DNA from: Pseudomonas viridiflava
GTDB taxonomy: Bacteria; Pseudomonadota; Gammaproteobacteria; Pseudomonadales; Pseudomonadaceae
Assembly (NCBI RefSeq): GCF_900580675.1
Contig: NZ_UTBG01000243.1
Coordinates: forward strand, 23,216-87,215
DNA: 64,000 bases
Direction: 5' to 3'
Shown piece by piece: positions 9,125 to 16,629 of the stretch. Numbering within the stretch: the stretch's first letter is position 1; each line of letters begins with the position of its first letter. Made by a program: the position numbers and the translations under genes. The notes below the pieces were generated by a model. The model had not been told where the DNA came from. It ran no database searches and saw only the letters and a list, made by a program, of their open reading frames with translations.

Positions 9125-9406
9125 TTACTTGTTAACAGCGTCGGTCAGGCCTTTGGCCACAACCAGCTTGATAACTTTCTTGGCAGCGATTTCGATGGCA
9201 GCGCCGGTCGAAGGGTTACGGCCAGTACGGGCAGGACGCTCGGTCACTTTCAGTTTGCCAACGCCTGGCAGAGTGATTTCGCCGCCGTTTTCCAGCTGGT
9301 CAGCAACAACTTGGCTCAGTTGGTCCAGCAGAGCGCGCACGGTGGTTTTCGGTGCGTCTACTGCTTCAGCCAGGTCAGCGATCAGTTGGTCTTTAGTAAT
9401 AGCCAT
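9125..9406 (-). CDS. hupN: HU-family nucleoid protein HupN
   Basis: Small histone-like DNA-bending protein of 93 aa with the DNA-arm motif RPARTGRNPSTGA of the HU/IHF family. Pseudomonads carry HupA, HupB and HupN. The N-terminus MAITKDQLIADLAEA and the C-terminal KKVIKLVVAKGL match HupN rather than HupA (MRKPELA) or HupB (MNKSELI). The ATG is preceded by GGAAGGAA. It is monocistronic and ends at a strong terminator. Confidence 0.93.
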   Translation of the reverse strand: MAITKDQLIADLAEAVDAPKTTVRALLDQLSQVVADQLENGGEITLPGVGKLKVTERPARTGRNPSTGAAIEIAAKKVIKLVVAKGLTDAVNK

Positions 9407-9801
9407 TGTGGTGTTCCTTCCCTATCAAATTCATATGGATTGCAGAGTGCAGTGTCAGCCATCGAGCCCGACCGTCATGGCCTGGCACCCCCGGCTATAA
9501 CCACGGAGATCGGGGTTATAGATGCTTGAAACGGGGATTGGTTCGACCTGACAGATGCTGAATGCACGCTTAACGCCGAGACTTGGCGTAAGACGGGGCA
9601 AAACTAGCACAGAGACGGGGAAATATCCGCCTCTACCTACCCATTTGGTCAGCTTTATCGCACTAAACCGTGAAAAAAAGGCATATGGGCCGTCGGAGAG
9701 CGCCCAAAACACCTTCAAAGCGCGTGTTGGCCAATGGGTGCGGTACACTGAGCGACTTTTGGGGGAGGCCGACCGCTCCCCTTCAACCAGCCGAGAAGCC
9801 T
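9407..9801. other. Divergent control region hupN / yejK
   Basis: A 395-bp gap with no convincing gene. It contains an 8-bp inverted repeat (CTATAACC at 9495-9502, GGTTATAG at 9514-9521) about 90 bp upstream of hupN, and a TACACT-like -10 at about 9745 ahead of yejK without a clear -35. Long open frames here are continuations of shadows. Confidence 0.5.
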
Positions 9802-10806
9802 ATGCCGATCCGTCATTGCATCGTCCACCTGATCGACAAAAAACCCGACGGCACACCCGCAGTTCTCCACGCCCGCGATTCCGAGCTTGCCGAGTCGGCC
9901 GCCATCGAGAACATGCTTGCCGACCTCAACGAGAGCTACAACGCCAAACAAGGCAAGGCCTGGGGTTTCTTCCATGCCGAGTCGGGCGCGCACCCGTTCA
10001 GTGGCTGGTTGAAGGAGTATTTCGACGGTGGGCAGGATTTCACCACGTTCAGCCGTACGGCGGTCGAGCACCTGCAAAAGCTGATGGAAGAGTCCAACCT
10101 CTCCACCGGCGGCCACGTGCTGTTTGCCCACTACCAGCAAGGCATGACCGACTACCTCGCCATCGCCCTGCTGCACCACAGCGAAGGCGTGGCGGTGACC
10201 GAGGACCTGGACGTGACCGCGTCGCGCCACCTGGACCTGGGCCAGCTGCACCTGGCGGCGCGCATCAACGTGTCCGAGTGGCAGAACAACAAGCAGTCCA
10301 AGCAGTACATCTCCTTTATCAAGGGCAAGAACGGTAAGAAAGTTTCGGAATACTTCCGCGACTTTATCGGCTGCCAGGAAGGCGTCGACGGCCCCGGCGA
10401 AACCCGGACCCTGCTCAAGGCCTTCAGCGACTTCGTTGAAAGCGAAGACCTGCCGGACGAATCCGCCCGCGAAAAAACCAAGACCCTGGTCGACTACGCC
10501 AGCAGCCAGGCCAAGCTCGGCGAGCCCATGGGCCTGGAGGAACTGTCGGGTTTGATCGATGAAGATCGGCCAAAGGCGTTCTATGACCACATCCGCAACA
10601 AGGACTACGGCCTGTCGCCGGAAATCCCGGCGGATAAGCGCACCCTCAACCAGTTCCGCCGCTTCACCGGGCGTGCCGAGGGGCTGTCGATCAGTTTTGA
10701 AGCGCACCTGCTGGGCGACAAGATCGAGTACGACGAAGCCGCCGGCACCTTGATCATCAAGGGCCTGCCGACCCAACTGACCGACCAGCTCAAGCGTCGC
10801 AACTGA
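9802..10806 (+). CDS. ndpA: Nucleoid-associated protein YejK/NdpA
   Basis: A 334-aa member of the NdpA (YejK, 37-kDa nucleoid protein) family, which copurifies with the bacterial nucleoid; its molecular task is not settled. The start MPIRHCIVHLIDKKPDGTP and the motifs AWGFFHAESG and HVLFAHYQQG are family hallmarks. The frame is open to 9670, but the ATG at 9802 is the conserved start. The TGA overlaps the ATG of the downstream glutaredoxin gene (TGATG), so the two are coupled. Confidence 0.93.
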   Translation: MPIRHCIVHLIDKKPDGTPAVLHARDSELAESAAIENMLADLNESYNAKQGKAWGFFHAESGAHPFSGWLKEYFDGGQDFTTFSRTAVEHLQKLMEESNLSTGGHVLFAHYQQGMTDYLAIALLHHSEGVAVTEDLDVTASRHLDLGQLHLAARINVSEWQNNKQSKQYISFIKGKNGKKVSEYFRDFIGCQEGVDGPGETRTLLKAFSDFVESEDLPDESAREKTKTLVDYASSQAKLGEPMGLEELSGLIDEDRPKAFYDHIRNKDYGLSPEIPADKRTLNQFRRFTGRAEGLSISFEAHLLGDKIEYDEAAGTLIIKGLPTQLTDQLKRRN

Positions 10807-11156
10807 TGCTTGGCGGGGTCTTTAAAAAAGTCCTGCTGGTGTTGCTGGTCGTGGTGGTTATCCAGAACTGGGGCAAGATCGAGCGGGTGTTCAATCCGTC
10901 TCAGGTCGTGCCTGAGCAAACCCGTGCCTCGGCGCGGGTGGTGCTGTATGCCACCGAGTGGTGCGGCTACTGCAAGCAGATCCGCCGCTTTCTCGATCAG
11001 AAGGGCATTCCGTACACAGCCGTCGATATCGAGAAGGACGCCCAGGCGCGCAAGGCGTATGAGGCGCTGGGCGGCGGCGGGATTCCGTTCGTGGACGTGA
11101 ACGGCACGCTGATCCGCGACTACAACCCCGAGAAAATCATGGCTGCGCTGAAATAA
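10806..11156 (+). CDS. Membrane-anchored glutaredoxin-like protein
   Basis: A 116-aa protein with one N-terminal membrane helix (about residues 5-22, FKKVLLVLLVVVVI) followed by a glutaredoxin fold. The redox motif WCGYC is at about 53-57, the cis-Pro at GIPFVDV, and the GG turn lies just before it. The anchor should place the domain at the inner membrane, and the side of the membrane cannot be read with certainty. It is translationally coupled to ndpA. It converges with the anti-sigma gene, with the two stop codons directly adjacent. Confidence 0.88.
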   Translation: MLGGVFKKVLLVLLVVVVIQNWGKIERVFNPSQVVPEQTRASARVVLYATEWCGYCKQIRRFLDQKGIPYTAVDIEKDAQARKAYEALGGGGIPFVDVNGTLIRDYNPEKIMAALK

Positions 11157-12134
11157 TCAGCGCAGCACAATCACCCGTCCCAACAGGCTGTGCTGCTCGA
11201 ACCCCAACACCGCCTGCAATGCATTCAGCACCGCCTGCGGGTCTTTGCTCGGGAAACTGCCGCTGACACGCTTGGCACCCGTCTCTTCATTGAGCAACAG
11301 GATGCGGCCCGGATAGTACCGCCCCAGGTCCCTGACCACATCCGCCAACGGCGCCTTGTAGTAGTTGAGCCAGCCATCGCGCCAGGCCAGGCGCGCTTCG
11401 CTGTCGACCGCGTGCAGCGGGTCAGCTACACCGTCGGCGTAGGCCACTTGCTGGCCGGCGGTAAGAATCTGCTGTTGGCCCTGCCTGGATGGCGTCACTC
11501 CTACCCGCCCGGACAACACCGTTACCTCGGCCCCTGCCGGTTGCAGGCGCACTTCAAACTGCGTGCCCAGTACCCGCGCCTCGCCACTGCCCGCCCCGAC
11601 TACAAAGGGCTGGCCGGTGTGGGTCACACTGAAAAAACCGGCACCACGGCGTAATTGGATATGCCGCTCGCCATGGCTGAAGTCCACCGCGATGGCGCTG
11701 TCGGCGTCCAGGGTGACCTGGGATTGATCGGCCAGGGTCACGGTTTTTACTTCGCCCGGCGCGGTCACGTAATCGGCGCCAAAGTCGTCGACCCAGCGCG
11801 ACGGCTGCCAGCCGGCGCCCAGGGAGACCATCAGCACCAGGCACGCAGCCATGGCCAATGCACCGGACCACCGTACCGTGCGTGAGCGTCTCGAGGTGTT
11901 CATCGCATTCAGGTAGCCCTGCAAGGCCAGTGCGTCTTCGTCCGCCAGTTTGCGCGCCGGCACTTCGCTCAACTCCCACAGCACCTGGGCCTGGGCATAG
12001 GCCTCGACGTGTGCAGGGTCGGCGCGCAACCAGTGGCTGAACGTGGCCTGGTCGCCGCTGCTGGGCTGGTCATGCAGCAGGCTCAGCCAGGCCAGTGCCG
12101 CTTGTTCCTGGTCGGGCGTAGGGATGAGGTTCAC
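11157..12134 (-). CDS. FecR-like transmembrane anti-sigma factor
   Basis: A 325-aa inner-membrane regulator of an ECF sigma factor. The cytoplasmic N-terminal DUF4880 domain (about 10-55, with the pattern ALAWL...FSHWLRADPAH) binds sigma. One membrane helix lies at about 90-108, followed by the periplasmic FecR domain (about 125-220) and a C-terminal DUF4974/STN-like region (about 255-325). Its start overlaps the end of the upstream sigma gene by 4 nt. No TonB-dependent receptor follows, unlike the standard sigma/anti-sigma/receptor order, so its signal source is unknown. Confidence 0.92.
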   Translation of the reverse strand: MNLIPTPDQEQAALAWLSLLHDQPSSGDQATFSHWLRADPAHVEAYAQAQVLWELSEVPARKLADEDALALQGYLNAMNTSRRSRTVRWSGALAMAACLVLMVSLGAGWQPSRWVDDFGADYVTAPGEVKTVTLADQSQVTLDADSAIAVDFSHGERHIQLRRGAGFFSVTHTGQPFVVGAGSGEARVLGTQFEVRLQPAGAEVTVLSGRVGVTPSRQGQQQILTAGQQVAYADGVADPLHAVDSEARLAWRDGWLNYYKAPLADVVRDLGRYYPGRILLLNEETGAKRVSGSFPSKDPQAVLNALQAVLGFEQHSLLGRVIVLR

Positions 12135-12709
12135 GGTGCTTTCCCTGGCGTGCGTGGGGGCGATGGTTCGCGAAGGCTGGCTTTGCAGGCTTCAAGGGCA
12201 CGCATCATATGTTTTTCCACGGCACTTTGGGACAGCCCCATGGCTTTGGCGATTTGCGCGTACTTGCGGCCGTGAATGCGGTTGAGCAGGAAAATCTGCC
12301 GGGTGCGCTCGGGCAGGCTGCGCAGGGCGGCTTCGACATGGCGCAGGTCGTTGCCCGCCTCCAGCGCGGCCTGGGGCTCGGAGCCGTGGTTATACTGCTG
12401 TTCGGGCAGCCAACCTTCGCTGCTGCGCACGCGCGCGCCTTCGCTGCGCAAGTGGTCGATGGCGATGTTGCCCGCGCAACGCAACAGGTACGTACTGAGC
12501 TCTTCGACCTGCACCAGTGGCCGTCGCCAGAAGCGCAGAAACAGATCCTGCACCAGGTCGGCCGCCGTCGCGCGGCAGCCCACACGCCGGCTGACCAGGG
12601 CTTCCATCTGCGAGCGCTGGGACAGGAACACTTGCAGAAAATGCGCGCGCCCGCCCGCCGCTTCAGCCTGCTGGCTGTCGTGGGGTTCGGGCGGCGTGCT
12701 GATCATCAT
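12131..12709 (-). CDS. FecI-type ECF sigma factor
   Basis: A 192-aa iron-starvation-type extracytoplasmic-function sigma factor. Region 2 spans about 25-95 (ADLVQDLFLRFWRR, then YLLRCAGNIAIDHLR). Region 4 spans about 130-180, with a helix-turn-helix around YAQIAKAMGLSQSAVEKHMMRAL. Its ATG lies 9 nt beyond the stop of the DUF3325 gene and has almost no Shine-Dalgarno, which suggests coupling to upstream translation. It is paired with the FecR-like gene that overlaps it and is the fourth gene of a five-gene leftward unit. Confidence 0.93.
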   Translation of the reverse strand: MMISTPPEPHDSQQAEAAGGRAHFLQVFLSQRSQMEALVSRRVGCRATAADLVQDLFLRFWRRPLVQVEELSTYLLRCAGNIAIDHLRSEGARVRSSEGWLPEQQYNHGSEPQAALEAGNDLRHVEAALRSLPERTRQIFLLNRIHGRKYAQIAKAMGLSQSAVEKHMMRALEACKASLREPSPPRTPGKAP

Positions 12710-12718
12710 GGCAAGGGC

Positions 12719-13045
12719 TCAGAGAGTGGCGAAGGCCGCAACGGGGCTAACCAACAAGCCTGCGCCCGCCAAGATCAAGGCCAGCCTTGGCCGATAGGGC
12801 AACAACAGCACCAGCAGCAGTGCGCTGAGCATCAAGACTGCGCACCACTCCACCAGGCCCTGCCCCCAACCGGCGACGCTGACGGCCGGCCAGATCGCCG
12901 CGCTCAGCAGCAACCAGCCCGCCACACGCAACCCCAAACGCCGACGCGCTGAGGGCTTGCTGCGCAGCAGCTCACCATGGTGCCGGTCGGTGGACAGGCA
13001 CAGCGCGGTAAACCCCGCGTAACACATCAACAGCGCGAGCAGCAT
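12719..13045 (-). CDS. DUF3325 membrane protein, iron-uptake associated
   Basis: A 108-aa hydrophobic protein with about three membrane helices (1-20, 38-58, 65-85 and a final hydrophobic tail). Sequence and neighbours fit DUF3325, a family found beside PepSY proteins in iron acquisition loci. Its ATG abuts the PepSY stop exactly (TGAATG). Biochemical role unknown; an accessory part of a membrane ferri-siderophore reductase is a reasonable guess. Confidence 0.82.
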   Translation of the reverse strand: MLLALLMCYAGFTALCLSTDRHHGELLRSKPSARRRLGLRVAGWLLLSAAIWPAVSVAGWGQGLVEWCAVLMLSALLLVLLLPYRPRLALILAGAGLLVSPVAAFATL

Positions 13046-14620
13046 TCAGTTGGCCTCGCGCTTGAGGGTCAAGGGCCGTGCGTGTTCAGCCTTGGGCGCA
13101 GGCACGCTGCGGTGCTGCATCTTCCAGGCGGCCCAGCCGAGGAAGACGCCGCTGGCCAGGCAGGTCAGGTCGAAGCCGGCCATGGCCCAGTCGCCCGTTG
13201 CCAGTGAAACGCCCAAATGGCTGGAGGTGGTCAGCGCGTTCAACAGCGGAATCGCAACAAACAACAGCGCGCCCAAGCTCAGCTGCTCCACCCAGCCCTG
13301 CCGACCACGCCGCAGCATCGCGTGCAGCAGGCTCAGGCCCCAGGCGATAAAGAAGGTCTGCACTTCCCAGTCGGAGCGCTCGGCGAAGCTTACCGGCAGT
13401 AAACGGTTGGCCCAGAAAAACCCCGCAATCGCGATCATCAGCCCGGACATGCTGGCGATGTTCAGCACTTCCACCAGCCGCAACTCAAACGGCATCGCCG
13501 CACTTTTTGCGTGTTTGAGCTGGCGCTTGCCGAGCCAGATCACCAGCCCGGTGCCGATCATCGCCGTGCCCGCGAGGCCGCAGATAAAGTACAGCCAGCG
13601 CAGCACCGGGCCGGCGAAATGCCCCATGTGCAGGCCGTAGAAACTGCCGCCGATGACCGCCGGCAGCGACTGTTCTGCACTTATCCGCAACAGTTCACCG
13701 GTACTGCCGTTGAACGACACGGTGCTGCCAAAGTCGTGCACCACGCTGTCGGAACCGGCGCGAAACACATTCACCGATGCATTTACATCGCCCGGGTTAT
13801 TCACCGCGATGCGGCCGATATGACCACCGCCCCATTGCGCTCGCGCCTGTTCATACATCGGCACCAGCGGCTGCAAGGTGCCGGGCTGCCCCAGCGCCGG
13901 TGCGTTGTTGGTCGCCGGGAAGACCTCGCTGAAAAAAGCGCGAGTGTCGTTGCCATACGAAGCCAAAATTGGCGCCGGCATGACCATGCTCATGAAAATC
14001 ACCAGGCTGCTATAGGTGATCATCAGGTGGAATGGCAGCACCAGCACACCCACCGCGTTATGCCCGTCCAGCCACGAGCGCTGGCCTTTGCGGGGGCGGA
14101 AGGTGAAGAAGTCCTTGAAGATTTTCTTGTGAGTAATGATGCCGGTGATCAGCGCGACAAACATCACCATGGCGGCAATGGTCGAGAGCCAGCGGCCCCA
14201 GGGGTAAGGCATCTGCAACTGGAAATGGAAACGATAGAAGAATTCGCCACCCATGCTTTCACGGGCCTGCACCGCCTGGCCGCTGACCGGGTCGAGGGTT
14301 TTCTGAATGAAATTGCCGCGTTTGCCGGGGTCGACCTTGTCTTGCCACATCACCGACAGGCCGGGGTCGCGGCTGTCCGGCAGGGTGATGAACCAGCGTG
14401 CCGCTGTCGGTGCGACGGTCTGCAGATAGGCTTGGGCGACCGTCAGGCTGCGCGCATCGTCCAGGACGCGGGCCTGCACTTCAGGTTGCATCCAGTGGCT
14501 GATTTCATCTTTGAAATACGACAGAGTACCCGTCAGGAAAATCGCAAATAGCAGCCAGCCGAAAATCAAACCGGCCCAGGTGTGCAACCAGGCCATGGCC
14601 TGGCGAAAGCCCTCTTTCAT
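13046..14620 (-). CDS. PepSY-domain membrane protein (putative ferri-siderophore reductase)
   Basis: A 524-aa inner-membrane protein. The first membrane helix is at about 12-35 (WLHTWAGLIFGWLLFAIFLTG) with the conserved His of this family, followed by a periplasmic PepSY region (40-150), further helices at about 165-195 and 225-250, a second periplasmic stretch, and a four-helix C-terminal block. Relatives include reductases that release iron from ferric siderophores. The ATG at 14620 overlaps the DUF3649 stop by 4 nt (ATGA); the frame is open upstream to 14803, but that stretch is the DUF3649 gene in another frame. Confidence 0.9.
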   Translation of the reverse strand: MKEGFRQAMAWLHTWAGLIFGWLLFAIFLTGTLSYFKDEISHWMQPEVQARVLDDARSLTVAQAYLQTVAPTAARWFITLPDSRDPGLSVMWQDKVDPGKRGNFIQKTLDPVSGQAVQARESMGGEFFYRFHFQLQMPYPWGRWLSTIAAMVMFVALITGIITHKKIFKDFFTFRPRKGQRSWLDGHNAVGVLVLPFHLMITYSSLVIFMSMVMPAPILASYGNDTRAFFSEVFPATNNAPALGQPGTLQPLVPMYEQARAQWGGGHIGRIAVNNPGDVNASVNVFRAGSDSVVHDFGSTVSFNGSTGELLRISAEQSLPAVIGGSFYGLHMGHFAGPVLRWLYFICGLAGTAMIGTGLVIWLGKRQLKHAKSAAMPFELRLVEVLNIASMSGLMIAIAGFFWANRLLPVSFAERSDWEVQTFFIAWGLSLLHAMLRRGRQGWVEQLSLGALLFVAIPLLNALTTSSHLGVSLATGDWAMAGFDLTCLASGVFLGWAAWKMQHRSVPAPKAEHARPLTLKREAN

Positions 14621-14919
14621 GTGCGTGCCATCCAGAATCCCACGCCCGCCAGGGTGGCAAACGCCGCGGTTGGCAGCATCACGCCGAACCACGCACGCGT
14701 GGCACTGCGACAGGCGAAACACCAGAGCACTGCCAGCAGATAAAACACAAATGAACTCATCATCCCCGTAATCACTGCGTCGGCGCGGTGGGTGGGCATC
14801 CACAGCGCCAGGCAGATACTGGCCAGGGACGCCATCAGATAGCCGCCCACTACGGCAGCCAATACGCGCGAGGTCACGGCGAGACGATAGGAGACAGGCA
14901 GCGAGGTTTTGCTTTTCAT
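14617..14919 (-). CDS. DUF3649 small membrane protein, iron-uptake associated
   Basis: A 100-aa protein with about three membrane helices (20-45, 50-75, 80-98), matching DUF3649 by pattern and by its place before a PepSY protein. It is the first gene of the leftward iron operon. The ATG at 14919 has a poor Shine-Dalgarno. A TTG at 14949 would extend it by 10 residues but would put the ribosome site inside the Fur-like box at 14951, so I keep the ATG. Function unknown. Confidence 0.82.
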   Translation of the reverse strand: MKSKTSLPVSYRLAVTSRVLAAVVGGYLMASLASICLALWMPTHRADAVITGMMSSFVFYLLAVLWCFACRSATRAWFGVMLPTAAFATLAGVGFWMART

Positions 14920-14950
14920 GCAGGAAGCGCCAGGTTCATCAGCACGCAAT

Positions 14951-14969
14951 ATTAATGATAAATATTCTC
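14951..14969. promoter_or_regulatory. Fur-box-like site
   Basis: The 19-bp stretch ATTAATGATAAATATTCTC matches 14 of 19 positions of the Fur consensus GATAATGATAATCATTATC. It lies 32 bp upstream of the DUF3649 start and about 125 bp upstream of fecI, in the divergent gap, so it could control both operons. Confidence 0.75.
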
Positions 14970-15039
14970 ATAAGCAAAACAGAACGGATGAATCACCTGC
15001 CAACCGGATTGCCGAAGCACTCCGCGCGCCCTACAATGC

Positions 15040-15054
15040 GAACAATTCTTGTTC
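15040..15054. promoter_or_regulatory. Perfect dyad upstream of fecI
   Basis: GAACAA-TTC-TTGTTC is a perfect 6-bp inverted repeat, about 40 bp before fecI. It matches the Fur consensus less well (about 10 of 19), so it may be a second weak Fur site or an operator for another regulator. Confidence 0.5.
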
Positions 15055-15092
15055 TCTAAAGCACGCCGATGCTTGCCGGCCAGTAGCTAAGG

Positions 15093-15590
15093 GTGATCGC
15101 GTTGAGCCCATCCCACACCGTCGAAGTGTTGTACAACGACCATCACCACTGGCTCACCGGCTGGTTGCGGCGCAAGCTCGGCTGCCCGGAAAGCGCCGCC
15201 GACCTGGCGCAAGACACCTTCATCCGCGTGCTGACCGCCCGCGAAGCGCCCACATTGATCGAGCCGCGCGCGTTCCTCACTACAGTCGCCAAGCGCGTGC
15301 TGTTCAACTTCTATCGCCGCCAGGACCTGGAGCGCGCCTACCTTGATGCGCTGGCGCAGCTGCCCGAGCACGTGGCGCCCTCGGAAGAAGAACGCGCGAT
15401 CATCCTGCAGACCCTGGTCGAACTGGACCAACTGCTCGACGGCCTGCCGATCCAGGTCAAACGCGCGTTCCTGCTGGCCCAGCTCGACGGCCTGACCTAC
15501 GCACAAATCGGCGCTGAACTGGGCATCTCCATCGCCACCGTCAAACGCCACCTGAATAAAGCCGCCATGCGCTGCTACTTCGCCCTATGA
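15093..15590 (+). CDS. fecI: ECF sigma factor FecI
   Basis: A 165-aa iron-starvation sigma factor that directs transcription of the ferric-citrate receptor gene. Region 2 includes SAADLAQDTFIRVL and the region 4 helix-turn-helix includes YAQIGAELGISIATVKRHL. The start is uncertain: the GTG at 15093 is the longest, but the TTG at 15102 has AAGGGTGA 5-6 nt upstream and may be the real one. It overlaps fecR by 4 nt (ATGA). The symbol rests on the clear FecA downstream. Confidence 0.93.
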   Translation: MIALSPSHTVEVLYNDHHHWLTGWLRRKLGCPESAADLAQDTFIRVLTAREAPTLIEPRAFLTTVAKRVLFNFYRRQDLERAYLDALAQLPEHVAPSEEERAIILQTLVELDQLLDGLPIQVKRAFLLAQLDGLTYAQIGAELGISIATVKRHLNKAAMRCYFAL

Positions 15591-16528
15591 ATGTCTCGAC
15601 CCAGGTTGCCGAACAAGCCGTGCACTGGCTGCTGGAAATGCAGCAAGGCGCACTCAACCCGCGCCAGCACGCCGCGTGGCAGCAATGGTTGAATGCCCAC
15701 AGCGAACACCAGCGCGCGTGGGATCATATCCAGCGCGTCAATCAGCGCCTGCGCGGCATGCCCTCGCCCCTGGCCCACGCGGCGCTGAACGCACCGCAGT
15801 CGCGCAGCCGGCGCCAGGCCCTGAAGTTGCTGTTGATTCTGGGCGCAGGCTCGGCCGCCGCCTGGAGCCTGCGCCAGCAGCATATCCTGCCGCCGTTGAC
15901 CGCCGACTACCGCAGCCCCGTCGGCCAGCGGCGCAAGGTGCAATTGGCCGATGGCAGCCAGTTGCAGCTCAATACCGGCAGCGCGGTCGACGTGCATTTC
16001 GACGGCCAGCAACGCCTGATCCGCCTGCTCGAAGGCGAAATCCTGCTGACCGCCCCCTCCGGCAGCACGCCGCTGCACGTACTCACCGGCCAGGGCCTGC
16101 TCACCAGTCAGGCAGCGCGCCTGAATGTGCGCCAGTTCAACGACCACACCCAAGTGGCGGTGTTCGACGGCCGCGTGGAGGTGATGCCCAACACCTACAG
16201 CGGCCTGCCCTTGACGGTCGAGGCCTCGCGCCAGGTCAACTTCACCCGCAAAGGCTGGGACACTCCCCGCGCCACCGACGCCAACAGCGGCGCCTGGGCT
16301 GACGGCATGCTGGTGGCCGCGCATATGCGCCTGGGCGACTTCCTCACCGAACTCGGGCGCTATCGCCGTGGCCAGCTCAACTGCGACCCGCAGGTCGCCA
16401 ACTTACTGATCTCCGGCAGCTACCCGCTGGACGACAGCGAGCGCATTCTCGATTTGCTCGAAGTCAGCCTGCCAGTCACCGTGCGGCGGTTTACGCGCTA
16501 CTGGGTGACCGTCCAGGCGCGGGTATAA
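15587..16528 (+). CDS. fecR: Anti-sigma/signal transducer FecR
   Basis: A 313-aa inner-membrane protein that carries the signal from ligand-loaded FecA to FecI. DUF4880 covers about 8-55 (AVHWLLEMQQGALNP, WQQWLNAHSEHQRAW), one membrane helix about 78-95, the periplasmic FecR domain about 105-200, and the C-terminal receptor-contact region about 230-313. Its start overlaps the fecI stop. The gap to fecA (about 100 bp) probably holds the FecI-dependent promoter. Confidence 0.93.
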   Translation: MNVSTQVAEQAVHWLLEMQQGALNPRQHAAWQQWLNAHSEHQRAWDHIQRVNQRLRGMPSPLAHAALNAPQSRSRRQALKLLLILGAGSAAAWSLRQQHILPPLTADYRSPVGQRRKVQLADGSQLQLNTGSAVDVHFDGQQRLIRLLEGEILLTAPSGSTPLHVLTGQGLLTSQAARLNVRQFNDHTQVAVFDGRVEVMPNTYSGLPLTVEASRQVNFTRKGWDTPRATDANSGAWADGMLVAAHMRLGDFLTELGRYRRGQLNCDPQVANLLISGSYPLDDSERILDLLEVSLPVTVRRFTRYWVTVQARV

Positions 16529-16584
16529 ACCTTTTTCTGATTTTATTTGAAAAAAGTGAGCCGTTTTCCACACCTCGCGTGACA

Positions 16585-16616
16585 GAGAAGGAAAGCCACC
16601 TTGATCCTTCCTTCTC
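16585..16616 (+). promoter_or_regulatory. Inverted repeat in the fecA leader
   Basis: GAGAAGGAA (16585-16593) and TTCCTTCTC (16608-16616) are a perfect 9-bp inverted repeat around a 14-nt loop. The right arm ends against the fecA ribosome site AGGA (16617-16620). It could be an mRNA hairpin affecting translation, or part of the FecI promoter (a GGAAA element is in the left arm). Confidence 0.5.
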
Positions 16617-16629
16617 AGGACCGCATTTC

